A DNA stretch of 64,000 nt from Kocuria turfanensis (GTDB taxonomy: Bacteria; Actinomycetota; Actinomycetes; Actinomycetales; Micrococcaceae): positions 2,419,008 to 2,483,007 of the forward strand of contig NZ_CP014480.1 in the NCBI RefSeq assembly GCF_001580365.1, given 5' to 3'. The position numbers and the translations under genes are program-made. Under the pieces are notes generated by a model. That model did not search any database, was not told where the DNA came from, and saw nothing but the letters and a program-made list of their open reading frames with translations. Below, piece by piece: positions 16,850 through 25,471 of this stretch. The number at the start of each line of letters is the position of its first letter. Within the stretch, counting starts at the first letter, position 1.

Positions 16850-17842
16850 ATGGCTGTCACCGACCGGGTCCGACCCGCGCCCCCCGTCCGGCAGCGCCGG
16901 CCGGAACGGCCCCCCAGGGCCGTCCGGCGCCTGGCGTTCTCCCAGAGGCTGTCCCGGTGGGACGTGAAGCTCTCGCCCTACCTGTACATCTCGCCGTTCT
17001 TCGTCCTGTTCGCCCTCACCGGGCTGTTCCCGCTGCTCTACACCGCGTGGGTGTCCCTGCACGACTGGGACTTCATCGGCGGGCAGGGCACGTTCACCGG
17101 CCTGGAGAACTACCAGTTCGTCCTCGCCCAGCCGTTCTTCTGGAACGCCCTGGGGAACACGTTCAGCATCTTCGTGCTCTCCTCGGTGCCGCAGGTGCTC
17201 CTGGCCCTCACCATCGCCGCGGCGCTGGACGCGAACCTGCGCGCCAGGACCTTCTGGCGGATGGGCGTGCTCGTGCCCTTCGTGGTGGCGCCGGTGGCGG
17301 TCGGGCTGATCTTCAACAACCTCTACGCGGACCAGTTCGGCCTGGTCAACGAGGTGCTGCGGGGCGTGGGGCTGGGCCCCGTCCGGTGGCACTCCGACCC
17401 CCTGGCCAGCCACTTCGCCATCGCCACGATGGTGAACTTCCGCTGGACCGGCTACAACGCGCTGATCTTCCTCGCGGCCATGCAGGCGATCCCGCGCGAT
17501 CTCTACGAGGCGGCGACCATCGACGGCGCCGGGCGGGTGCGCCAGTTCCTGTCCATCACCGTGCCCATGCTCCGGCCCACCATCATCTTCGTGGTCATCA
17601 CCGCCACCATCGGCGGGCTGCAGATCTTCGACGAGGCCCGGGTCTTCGACCAGTACGGCCTGGGCGGGGCGGACCGGCAGTGGCAGACCCTGACCATGTA
17701 CATCTGGGAGCTGGGCTGGGGCCAGCGCGACTTCGGGAGGGCCTCGGCCGTCGCCTGGCTGCTGTTCCTGCTGATCGTGCTGATCTCCCTGGCCAACTTC
17801 CTCATCACCCGGCGGATCGCCCACCAGGGAGGCCGAAAATGA
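16850..17842 (+). CDS. Sugar ABC transporter permease (CebF/MalF-type)
   Basis: A 330-residue membrane protein starting 4 bases after the binding-protein stop. Six hydrophobic segments are visible, the first at PYLYISPFFVLFALTGLFPLL. The cytoplasmic EAA loop that docks on the ATPase reads EAATIDGAGRVRQFLSITVP (about 222-241). The gene ends in an ATGA overlap with the second permease. No ATPase gene is in the operon. In actinobacteria such importers usually share MsiK-type ATPases encoded elsewhere. Confidence 0.88.
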   Translation: MAVTDRVRPAPPVRQRRPERPPRAVRRLAFSQRLSRWDVKLSPYLYISPFFVLFALTGLFPLLYTAWVSLHDWDFIGGQGTFTGLENYQFVLAQPFFWNALGNTFSIFVLSSVPQVLLALTIAAALDANLRARTFWRMGVLVPFVVAPVAVGLIFNNLYADQFGLVNEVLRGVGLGPVRWHSDPLASHFAIATMVNFRWTGYNALIFLAAMQAIPRDLYEAATIDGAGRVRQFLSITVPMLRPTIIFVVITATIGGLQIFDEARVFDQYGLGGADRQWQTLTMYIWELGWGQRDFGRASAVAWLLFLLIVLISLANFLITRRIAHQGGRK

Positions 17843-18780
17843 CCACCTCTTCCTCGAACGCGCCGCTCGAGCGCATCGCGGGCGGCGACGCCGTGCGCGG
17901 CGCGGCCCGTGGCCTCCGCGGACGGGGCCTGCGCGGACGCAGCCGGCGCCCCGGCCCGGGAGGCGGGCTGCGCCGGCCCGGGTTCCTCACCTACGGCTTC
18001 CTGGGCGCGGTGGTGCTGGGCGCCGTCTTCCCGCTGTACTGGTCCCTGCTGGTCGGCAGCCACGACAGCACCGTGCTGAGCCGGGGCGTGCCGCTGGTGC
18101 CGGGCGGGAACTTCCTGGCCAACGCCGCGCAGGTCATGGACAGCATCCCGTTCTGGAAGGCCATGGGCAACAGCGTCCTGGTCTCCACGGTCACCGCGGC
18201 GTCGGTCGTGCTGTTCTCCACGCTCGCCGGGTTCGCCTTCGCCAAGCTCCGCTTCCGGGGCAGCAAGGCGCTGCTGGTCTTCGTCATCGCGACCATGGCC
18301 GTGCCCACGCAGCTCGGCGTGGTCCCCCTGTTCATCGTCATGGCGAAGTTCGGGTGGACCGGGTCCCTCTGGGCCGTGATCGTGCCCGGCGTCGTGACGG
18401 CCTTCGGGGTGTTCTGGATGACCCAGTACCTGCGGGACGCGCTGCCGGACGAGCTCATCGAGGCCGTCCGGATGGACGGCGCCTCGATGATCCAGGCGTT
18501 CTGGCACATCGGCCTGCCCGCCGCCCGGCCGGCGGCCGCGATGCTGGCGCTGTTCACCTTCGTGGCCACGTGGACCAACTTCTTCTGGCCGTTCATCGTG
18601 CTGGATCCCTCCAACCCCACCCTCCCGGTGGCCCTGCAGCTGCTCCAGTCCGCGCACTTCGTGGACTACTCGGTCGTCCTGACCGGAGCAGTGCTGTCCA
18701 CCGTCCCGCTGCTGCTGCTCTTCGTGGTGGCGGGACGCCAACTCGTGTCCGGAATCATGCAAGGAGCAGTCAAAGGATGA
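17839..18780 (+). CDS. Sugar ABC transporter permease (CebG/MalG-type)
   Basis: A 313-residue inner-membrane subunit whose ATG overlaps the previous stop. The N-terminal ~50 residues are arginine/glycine-rich, then six transmembrane segments begin at LTYGFLGAVVLGAVFPLYW. The EAA loop is EAVRMDGASMIQAFWHIGLP. It pairs with the upstream permease to form the channel. It overlaps the beta-glucosidase start by four bases, so the operon is translationally coupled throughout. Confidence 0.88.
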   Translation: MTTSSSNAPLERIAGGDAVRGAARGLRGRGLRGRSRRPGPGGGLRRPGFLTYGFLGAVVLGAVFPLYWSLLVGSHDSTVLSRGVPLVPGGNFLANAAQVMDSIPFWKAMGNSVLVSTVTAASVVLFSTLAGFAFAKLRFRGSKALLVFVIATMAVPTQLGVVPLFIVMAKFGWTGSLWAVIVPGVVTAFGVFWMTQYLRDALPDELIEAVRMDGASMIQAFWHIGLPAARPAAAMLALFTFVATWTNFFWPFIVLDPSNPTLPVALQLLQSAHFVDYSVVLTGAVLSTVPLLLLFVVAGRQLVSGIMQGAVKG

Positions 18781-20246
18781 GCACCACACCACTGTCGTTC
18801 CCCGACCACTTCGTCTGGGGCGCGGCCACCGCCGCCTACCAGATCGAGGGCGCCGCCCACGAGGACGGCCGGCAGGACTCCATCTGGGACGTCTTCGCCC
18901 GCGTCCCCGGGGCCGTGGCCGACGCCCACAACGGGGACGTCGCCTGCGACCACTACCACCGGTCCGCGGAGGACGTGGCCCTGATGCAGGAGCTGAACCT
19001 GCAGGCCTACCGCTTCTCGACGTCGTGGGCCCGGTGCGTGCCGGACGGCGTCACGCCCAACCCCGAGGGCATCGCGTTCTACTCCCGCCTGGTCGACCAG
19101 CTCCTCGCGGCGGGGATCCAGCCGTGGCTCACCCTCTACCACTGGGACCTCCCGCAGGCGCTGGAGGACCGGGGCGGCTGGGCGAACCGGGAGACCGCCC
19201 ACCGGTTCGCGGAGTACGCGGCCGTCATGCACGAGGCCCTCGGGGACCGCGTGCGGATCTGGACCACCCTCAACGAGCCGTGGTGCTCGGCCTTCCTCGG
19301 GTACGCGGCCGGAGTGCACGCCCCGGGCCGGCAGGAGCCCCGGGCGGCGCTCGCCGCGGCTCACCACCTGCTGCTCGGGCACGGCCTGGCCGTGCAGGAG
19401 CTGCGGCGGCGCGATCCGGAGGCCACCCTGGGGATCACCCTGAACCTCACGGTGCCCGATCCGCTGGACCCGGCCAGCGCCACGGACCGCGATGCGGCCC
19501 GCCGCATCGACGGGCAGTTCAACCGCATCTTCCTGGACCCCCTGTTCCGGGGGGAGTACCCGGCCGACGTCCTCGAGGACGTGCGCCACCTCGGCCTGGC
19601 CGACCACGTGCAGGAGGGCGATCTCGCCCGCATCGCCGCACCGCTCGACGTGCTGGGCATCAACTACTACCACGGGGAGGCCGTGACCACGGCCGCGCCG
19701 GACGCCCCCTCCGCGCCGGAGGGCCACGCGCCGCTGAGCCGTCCCGTCTCCTCCCCGTACGTCGCGGCCGACCGCGTGCAGTCCGTGCCGCGGGGCCTGC
19801 CGGTCACCGGGATGGGCTGGGAGGTGCAGCCCGAGGGGCTGCGCCGGCTGCTGAACCGGGTGCAGGAGGAGTACACCGGTCCCGCCGGCATCCCCGTGTT
19901 CGTCACGGAGAACGGCGCCGCCTACGACGACGCCCCCGACGCCTCGGGCTTCGTGGACGACCAGGACCGGCTGCGCTTCTTCGACGCCCACCTGCGGGCC
20001 GTCAAGGACGCCATCGACGACGGCGTGGACGTGCGCGGATACCTGGCCTGGTCCCTCATGGACAACTTCGAGTGGGCGTGGGGCTATCACCAGCGGTTCG
20101 GCCTGGTCCGGGTGGACTACGGGACCCAGCACCGCACCCCCAAGGCCAGTGCCCGGTGGTACGCCTCCGTGGCCGCGGCCAACGCGGTCCCGGCGGGGCC
20201 CTCCCAGGAGCCCGGGACACTGAAGGGTGTCGTATCGTCTGGATGA
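18777..20246 (+). CDS. GH1 family beta-glucosidase
   Basis: A 489-residue glycoside hydrolase family 1 enzyme. The acid/base E167 lies in TLNEPW and the nucleophile E378 in VTENGAA. DNFEWAWGYHQRFGLVRVD near the C-terminus is the aglycone-side signature. No signal peptide, so it cleaves imported beta-glucosides (such as cellobiose) to glucose in the cytoplasm. The ATG overlaps the permease stop, and the LacI gene begins within the last four bases. Full length and motifs intact. Confidence 0.93.
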   Translation: MSTTPLSFPDHFVWGAATAAYQIEGAAHEDGRQDSIWDVFARVPGAVADAHNGDVACDHYHRSAEDVALMQELNLQAYRFSTSWARCVPDGVTPNPEGIAFYSRLVDQLLAAGIQPWLTLYHWDLPQALEDRGGWANRETAHRFAEYAAVMHEALGDRVRIWTTLNEPWCSAFLGYAAGVHAPGRQEPRAALAAAHHLLLGHGLAVQELRRRDPEATLGITLNLTVPDPLDPASATDRDAARRIDGQFNRIFLDPLFRGEYPADVLEDVRHLGLADHVQEGDLARIAAPLDVLGINYYHGEAVTTAAPDAPSAPEGHAPLSRPVSSPYVAADRVQSVPRGLPVTGMGWEVQPEGLRRLLNRVQEEYTGPAGIPVFVTENGAAYDDAPDASGFVDDQDRLRFFDAHLRAVKDAIDDGVDVRGYLAWSLMDNFEWAWGYHQRFGLVRVDYGTQHRTPKASARWYASVAAANAVPAGPSQEPGTLKGVVSSG

Positions 20247-21316
20247 TGAACACTGAGCGGATCCGGCCGGGCCACGCCGGCACAGGGCGGTCCAACCCCA
20301 CCCTGGAGGACATCGCCACGGCGGCGGGCGTGTCCCGGTCGACCGCCTCGCGCGCCATCAACGGCGGTGACCGGGTGAGCCCGCAGGCGCAGGCGGCCGT
20401 GGACGCCGCCGTCGTGGAGCTCGGCTACACGCCCAACCGCGCCGCCCGGAGCCTGGTCACCCGTCGCACCTCCTCGATCGCCCTGGTCATCCCGGAGCCG
20501 GACATCCGGATCATGGCGGACCCGTTCTTCGCCGTGATCATCACGGGCATCACCGACGCCCTCCGGGAGACCGACGTGCAGCTGGTCCTGCTCATGTCCC
20601 GCAACGGGGACGACTCCGGGCGGGTGCTGCGGTACCTGCGCGGCGGGCACGTGGACGGCGCCATCGTGGTCTCCCACCACCGGGACGATCCGTGGACGAC
20701 GTCCCTGCCGGGGACCGGGCTGCCCACCGTGTTCATCGGCCGCCCCTGGGAGGCCCGGCCCGGCGTTCCCTACGTGGACACCGACAACTACCAGGGCGGC
20801 CGGCTGGCCGCCCAGCACCTCGCCGCCGGCGGCCGCACGCGGGTGGGCACGGTCGCCGGCCCGGCGGACATGACCGCGGCGGCCGACCGGCTCGCCGGGT
20901 GGCGTGAGGGGCTGCGCGAGGCCGGCCTGGCCGAGGGGACGGTGGTGCACGCGGACTTCACCACCGTCGGCGGCCAGGAGGCCGCGCTGCGGCTCTTCGA
21001 GGAGGCCCCGGAGCTCGACGGCGTCTTCGCGGCCTCGGACCTCATGGCTCTCGGGGTCCTCGAGGCCGTGCGCCGGCGCGGCCGCTCGGTGCCCGAGGAC
21101 GTCGCGGTGGTCGGCTACGACAACCACGCGCTCTCGGCCACCGCCGTCCCGCCGCTGACCACCGTCACCCAGCCGATGTCGGCCATGGCCGCCACGGCGT
21201 GCCGGATCCTGCTGGAGGAGATCGACTCCCCGGGGGCCCGGCCGGCGCCCTTCATCTACCCGGCGGAGCTGGTCGTGCGGGAGAGCAGCGGGGGGAGGCG
21301 GCTCTCCGCGCCCTGA
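20243..21316 (+). CDS. LacI-family repressor of the beta-glucoside operon
   Basis: A 357-residue regulator. The helix-turn-helix TLEDIATAAGVSRSTASRAI spans residues 20-39, followed by a hinge and a periplasmic-binding-like effector domain (TRRTSSIALVIPEPD onward). It is the last gene of the operon, coupled by ATGA, which gives autoregulation. The CebR-like operators at 15299 and 15430 are the probable targets, with cellobiose or a glucoside as inducer by analogy to Streptomyces CebR. Confidence 0.88.
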   Translation: MMNTERIRPGHAGTGRSNPTLEDIATAAGVSRSTASRAINGGDRVSPQAQAAVDAAVVELGYTPNRAARSLVTRRTSSIALVIPEPDIRIMADPFFAVIITGITDALRETDVQLVLLMSRNGDDSGRVLRYLRGGHVDGAIVVSHHRDDPWTTSLPGTGLPTVFIGRPWEARPGVPYVDTDNYQGGRLAAQHLAAGGRTRVGTVAGPADMTAAADRLAGWREGLREAGLAEGTVVHADFTTVGGQEAALRLFEEAPELDGVFAASDLMALGVLEAVRRRGRSVPEDVAVVGYDNHALSATAVPPLTTVTQPMSAMAATACRILLEEIDSPGARPAPFIYPAELVVRESSGGRRLSAP

Positions 21317-21338
21317 GCGCCCACCGGAGGCACGGGGT

Positions 21339-21369
21339 CCTCCCGCCCGCACGGCCCACGGACGGGAGG
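21339..21369 (+). terminator. Hairpin terminator after the sugar operon
   Basis: Arms 21339-21349 and 21359-21369 pair over 11 bases with one mismatch and a 9-base loop, 22 bases after the LacI stop. It lies between convergent genes and may serve both. Confidence 0.55.
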
Positions 21370-21411
21370 TGGGCGGTCAGGCCTCGGCCGGGGATCTTCC
21401 CGGGCGCCCGG

Positions 21412-21726
21412 TCAGGCCGCCGTGCCGAAGGCGGCGGCGCGGAGACCGGACAGGTGCGGCGCGTGCTCGGCCAGCTCCTGGAGGTAGCCCAGCTCGGCGA
21501 GGTCGTGCAGGGCGGTGTCGAGCTGCTCGGGGGTGAGCTGGGCGTCGCGGGCCACGGCGTCGAGCGAGGGGGCCTCCTCGGCCGTGACGTGCTCGGTCAG
21601 GGCGTCGAGGACGACCACGGCGTCGACGCTCACGTGCTCGTCGTGGATGGCTTCGGCGAGCAGCCGCTCAGCCGCGTAGAGGCTGGCGGCGAACATGTGG
21701 GGAAGTGGGGTCTGCATCGTGGACAT
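21412..21726 (-). CDS. Hypothetical helical protein, possible winged helix (104 aa)
   Basis: ATG at 21726, and an in-frame ATG three codons later. Residues 54-82 (SLDAVARDAQLTPEQLDTALHDLAELGYL) read like a winged helix-turn-helix: helix, turn, recognition helix, then a basic-poor wing. The rest is helical with paired histidines. There is no ribosome site of note upstream, and the start region is AT-richer than its surroundings. No family was named with confidence, so a regulatory role is only a guess. Confidence 0.6.
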   Translation of the reverse strand: MSTMQTPLPHMFAASLYAAERLLAEAIHDEHVSVDAVVVLDALTEHVTAEEAPSLDAVARDAQLTPEQLDTALHDLAELGYLQELAEHAPHLSGLRAAAFGTAA

Positions 21727-21898
21727 CACGGTTGCAACAATAATCCGCCTCCATGAAAATCTGCTGAATCCGGGCGACGGGCTGATCGCCCCGGCGGAAT
21801 GCCACGCCCGGCGCGGACGTTCGCTCCACCGTGGGGCCCACGACGTGCCGGCGGCCCCGCCCATCACCGCGTCGACGGCTCCGGACCGCGGAGCTCGA

Positions 21899-21958
21899 GA
21901 GCGCACAGCACCAGATCTCACGGAGCCGGATCGCACAGATCCAGACCGCACCGATCGA
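21899..21958 (+). repeat. Four imperfect 15-bp tandem repeats
   Basis: Units at 21899, 21914, 21929 and 21944 share GA-C-CAC-GA-C positions (for example GATCTCACGGAGCCG and GATCGCACAGATCCA). The array ends 6 bases before the ribosome site of the Old Yellow Enzyme gene. It is non-coding on the plus strand and could bind a regulator. Confidence 0.5.
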
Positions 21959-21977
21959 CACTTCGAAGGAGATGCCC

Positions 21978-23081
21978 ATGCAGGAGTTCGCCCCGCTCTG
22001 GTCACCCGTCCGGATCGGCGCCACGGAGGTGGCGCACCGCGTCGCCCTGGCCCCGATGACCCGCATCAGCGCGACCGAGGACGGTCGCGCGACCGACCGG
22101 ATGGTCTCCTACTACGAGACCTTCGCGCGCGGCGGGTTCGGGCTGCTGATCACCGAGGGGATCTACCCCGACACCGCCTACAGCCAGGGCTACCTGCACC
22201 AGCCGGGCATCGCCACCGTGGAGCAGGCGAAGTCCTGGGCCCCCGTCGTCGACGCCGTGCACGCGGCCGGGGCGCGGATCTTCGCCCAGCTCATGCACGC
22301 CGGCGCCCAGACCCAGGGCAACCGGTACGTCGACGCCACGGTCGGGCCCTCCGCGGTGGCGCCCAAGGGGCAGCAGCTCGGTTTCTACCGCGGGGAGGGA
22401 CCGTTCCCCGTGCCCGAGGAGATCACCCCGGAGCAGATGGACAAGGTCCGGGACGGCTTCGTCACGGCCGCCCTGCACGCCCAGGACGCGGGCTTCGACG
22501 GCGTGGAGATCCACGGCGCCAACGGATACCTGCTGGACCAGTTCCTGACCGACTACCTGAACCGGCGCACCGACAAGTACGGCGGCTCGCCCGAGAACCG
22601 GGTGCGCTTCGCCGTGGAGGTCTGCCGCGCCGTGCGCGAGGCCGTGGGCCCGGAGATGACCGTGGGGATCCGCATCTCCCAGGCCAAGGTCAGCGACACC
22701 GAGCACCGGTGGAGCGGCGGCGCCGAGGAGGCCCGGGTGATCTTCTCGGCCCTGGGCGCCGCGGGCGTCGACTTCATCCACACCACCGAGTACCGGGCCG
22801 CCGCCCCGGCCTTCGGCGGGGACGGACCGTCGCTGGCCGCGCTCGCCAAGGAGCACTCCGGGGTCACCGTGATCGCCAACGGCCACCTCGACGACCCGGA
22901 CGCCGCGGCCGCGCTGCTGGGCACGGGTGCGGCCGACGTCGTCGCCCTGGGCAAGGGCGCCCTGGCCAACCGGAACTGGCCGCACCTGGTCCGGGAGGGG
23001 CGGGAGCCGGCGACGTTCGACGGCGCCGTGCTCGGCCCGCTCGCCGACATCAAGGACGAGGAGCTGTCCCTGCGCGGCTGA
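21978..23081 (+). CDS. NADH:flavin oxidoreductase, Old Yellow Enzyme family
   Basis: A 367-residue FMN enzyme with the OYE TIM barrel. VALAPMTRIS lies near the N-terminus, and GVEIHGANGYLLDQFLTDYLN, with its NRRTDKYGG continuation, carries the conserved substrate-binding histidine and the NxRxDxYGGS motif. It reduces activated alkenes using NAD(P)H. The ATG at 21978 is preferred over 21972 because GAAGGAG then stands 7 bases upstream. The upstream 15-bp repeats suggest dedicated regulation. A terminator follows. Confidence 0.9.
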   Translation: MQEFAPLWSPVRIGATEVAHRVALAPMTRISATEDGRATDRMVSYYETFARGGFGLLITEGIYPDTAYSQGYLHQPGIATVEQAKSWAPVVDAVHAAGARIFAQLMHAGAQTQGNRYVDATVGPSAVAPKGQQLGFYRGEGPFPVPEEITPEQMDKVRDGFVTAALHAQDAGFDGVEIHGANGYLLDQFLTDYLNRRTDKYGGSPENRVRFAVEVCRAVREAVGPEMTVGIRISQAKVSDTEHRWSGGAEEARVIFSALGAAGVDFIHTTEYRAAAPAFGGDGPSLAALAKEHSGVTVIANGHLDDPDAAAALLGTGAADVVALGKGALANRNWPHLVREGREPATFDGAVLGPLADIKDEELSLRG

Positions 23082-23102
23082 TCGCGGACTCCGGGGACGG
23101 CA

Positions 23103-23133
23103 CCGGGCCGGGCGCACCGCGCGCCCGGCCCGG
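23103..23133. terminator. Strong bidirectional terminator
   Basis: Perfect 13-base GC arms (23103-23115 and 23121-23133) around ACCGC, between the convergent OYE and SDR genes. Confidence 0.8.
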
Positions 23134-23175
23134 CACGCTCCCCGGCACGGGAACGGGCGCGGTTCCGTGCGAGGA

Positions 23176-24183
23176 TCAGCGGCCGTCCCGGCGGTCGAGG
23201 ACGAGGGCGACCGTGGCGAGGGCCGCGCCGGCCAGCAGGGGCTTGGCCCGGGGGTGGGTCTGCAGCCAGGTGTAGGCGCTGAAGCCCCGCGCGCGGGAGC
23301 CGAAGTCCCCCTCGGCGCGGTTGTCGTCCTCCCGCGGGGCGTACAGGGTGCCGGGAGCGCCGCCCGGGGCGGGCGTCGAGGTGGCCTCCAGCGGCACGGC
23401 CCGGGACAGCGCCGCGTCCATCAGCCGCGGCGCGAGGGCCTGGACGGCGGACATGACCCGCCCCGCCCCGCCGGCGTAGAGGTCCCGCACCGGGTGCTCG
23501 GCGGCGTAGAGCACGCAGTCGGCCACCACGGAGGGCTGGTAGACCGGCGGCGGGCCGGTGGGCTCCACGTCCAGGGTGTGGGCCGCGCTGGTGAAGAACG
23601 GGGTGTTGATGGTGGCCGGCTTGATGCTGGTGACCGAGATCGGCGCGCCCTCGGCCATCAGGTCCCGCCGGAGGGCGTCGGTCATGCCCTCCACCGCGTG
23701 CTTGGAGGCGGCGTAGGCGCTGTGCCGGGGCAGGGCGACCCGGCTCTCCACGGAGGAGACGGTGATCAGGGCGCCGCCGCCGGTCGCGCGCAGGCGCGGC
23801 AGCGCGGCCAGGGCGCCGTGCACCTGGCCGAGGTAGTTGATCTCCATGAGGCGGCGGAACTCCTCGGGCAGGGTCTGCTCGAAGGGGGCGTGCACGAGCA
23901 CGGCCGCGACGTTGACCCAGGTGTCGATCCGCCCGTAGGCGGACACCGCAGCCTCGGCGACGGCCTGGACCTGGTCGGGGTCGACGACGTCGCACACCAC
24001 GTAGGTGGCCCGGCCGCCGCGGTCGGTGATCTCCTGGACGAGAGACTGCAGGCCGGGCTCGCTGCGGGCCGCCACGACGAGCGCTGCCCCTTTCTCGGCC
24101 AGGCGCAGGGCGGACGCGCGGCCGATGCCGCTGGAGGCGCCCAGGACGACGACGACCTGGTCCGCGATGGGCTTGAGCTGCAT
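23176..24183 (-). CDS. Short-chain dehydrogenase/reductase with C-terminal hydrophobic tail
   Basis: A 335-residue classical SDR: GASSGIG at 15-21, catalytic S143/S144, Y157 and K161 in YAASK. About 80 residues follow the SDR core, ending in a weakly hydrophobic segment (PLLAGAALATVALVL) that may anchor it to the membrane. ATG 24183 has AGGAGCACCGATC upstream; an upstream in-frame start at 24216 lacks a ribosome site. Substrate unknown. Confidence 0.85.
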   Translation of the reverse strand: MQLKPIADQVVVVLGASSGIGRASALRLAEKGAALVVAARSEPGLQSLVQEITDRGGRATYVVCDVVDPDQVQAVAEAAVSAYGRIDTWVNVAAVLVHAPFEQTLPEEFRRLMEINYLGQVHGALAALPRLRATGGGALITVSSVESRVALPRHSAYAASKHAVEGMTDALRRDLMAEGAPISVTSIKPATINTPFFTSAAHTLDVEPTGPPPVYQPSVVADCVLYAAEHPVRDLYAGGAGRVMSAVQALAPRLMDAALSRAVPLEATSTPAPGGAPGTLYAPREDDNRAEGDFGSRARGFSAYTWLQTHPRAKPLLAGAALATVALVLDRRDGR

Positions 24184-24274
24184 GATCGGTGCTCCTGTCG
24201 GTGGGTGTGGATCCACCGTAGAGAGTCGCCGCGCGCGACAGCAAGTGTGCTGATGAAATGTGCCGGCGAGACGT

Positions 24275-24751
24275 CTACCGGTCCGCGGTGCGCCGGGCGC
24301 TGCAGCGGACGTGGGCCGCGCGGGCGGCGGCCAGCAGGGTCAACAGGGCGACGACGAGCACGACCGCCCACGGCTCCCGCAGCCAGGCCCAGACCACGGC
24401 CATCCCGACCGTCCCGTAGATGGTGCCCCAGATGAGCGTGCCCACCAGCATCGCGGGGATCCAGCGGCGCAGGGGCATGCCGGTGACGGCGGTGGTGAGG
24501 ATGACGGCGGTCTGCAGGCCCACGGTGAGGAAGCAGGCGGGCACGGCCAGCACGCCCCAGCGGTGCACGAGCCGCTGGGCCCGCCGGTAGAGGGCGGTGT
24601 CCATCAGCCGGCGGACACGGTCGGAGCGCCGGCTGCCGCCGGTGGCCGCGGCGCGGCCCAGGGCGAAGACGGCCGTAGTGCGCACGATGCCCACGGCCCA
24701 GAAGAACAGGATCGCGGCACCGAGGGGGAGGGACTCCATCCAGGCCTGCAC
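24275..24751 (-). CDS. DedA-like small membrane protein
   Basis: A polytopic protein of about 158 residues. Hydrophobic segments lie at residues 9-28, 68-90, 98-122 and 128-146. GMPLRRWIPAMLVGTLIWGTIYGTVG, read in the middle, resembles the VTT/DedA core, where a basic-proline pattern precedes a glycine-rich helix. GTG 24751 or ATG 24739 could start translation. Function in membrane homeostasis is suggested only by the family resemblance. Confidence 0.65.
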   Translation of the reverse strand: MQAWMESLPLGAAILFFWAVGIVRTTAVFALGRAAATGGSRRSDRVRRLMDTALYRRAQRLVHRWGVLAVPACFLTVGLQTAVILTTAVTGMPLRRWIPAMLVGTLIWGTIYGTVGMAVVWAWLREPWAVVLVVALLTLLAAARAAHVRCSARRTADR

Positions 24752-24883
24752 CGGTCCAGTCTAGGGAGCGGATCTGACAACGCCCGACGACAGGATGTCA
24801 GCACGGACCGCCCCGGCCTGGGATACCCTCGCCTCAGATCCGGCCCTTCCGGGGCGGTCACCAGCACAGGAGGACGCACGAGC

Positions 24884-25246
24884 ATGAGCGTGGAGATCGA
24901 CGACCAGGGCACCGTGACCTCCGGCGGGCGCCCCGTGGACTACGCGACGGCCTACGGCTGGGCGGTCGACTCGCCCGAGACGATCACCGACCTGGTCCAC
25001 GACACCAAGGCGTTCGTGACCGTGATCGCCGCCGCCGAGCACGCGAGCCGGGAGGAGCAGGCCGCCGCCGTCCGGAAGGCGTTCGCGGCCGGGGTGCCGC
25101 GGCAGCCGGGCGCCTCCTGGGCCGCCGCCGCGGCGCAGGGAACCACACCCTCCGAGCCGGCGGCCTCGGATCCGGCAGCCGGACCGCAGGAGCCCGTGTC
25201 CGAGGAGGGCGCGCCGCAGGAGCCCGCGGCCGACAAGAGCCGGTAG
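24884..25246 (+). CDS. Hypothetical protein with disordered C-terminus (120 aa)
   Basis: ATG at 24884 with a perfect AGGAGG 10 bases upstream. Residues 1-75 form a small folded part with WAVDSPETITDLVHDTKAFVTVIAAAE. The last ~45 residues are proline/alanine/glutamate-rich with repeated QEP units and are probably disordered. No family was recognised and no membrane segment is present. Confidence 0.7.
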   Translation: MSVEIDDQGTVTSGGRPVDYATAYGWAVDSPETITDLVHDTKAFVTVIAAAEHASREEQAAAVRKAFAAGVPRQPGASWAAAAAQGTTPSEPAASDPAAGPQEPVSEEGAPQEPAADKSR

Positions 25247-25471
25247 GGGGACTCCCCGGAGCACTTCGAGCCCTCACCGTCCGGAGCAGAACCCCCCGTC
25301 GTTGCCCGGCGTCATGGATTGACGGCTGCGCGTTCACAAATGCATAGTGAGCCTCACGTCCGCCGCGTTCCTCGCGGCGACCGGGGGACATCTGAACCGG
25401 AAGCGCCACCGTGCGAACGGCCGTGGGCTGCGCCGGAGCGGTGCGAATCCAACCGCGTAGGGGGATACCAA

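Noticed and set aside
15545-17824. 759-codon minus-strand open frame opposite the sugar operon
   Set aside because: Complete antisense to two well-supported genes, no ribosome site, no domain, composition of a mirrored GC3-rich gene.
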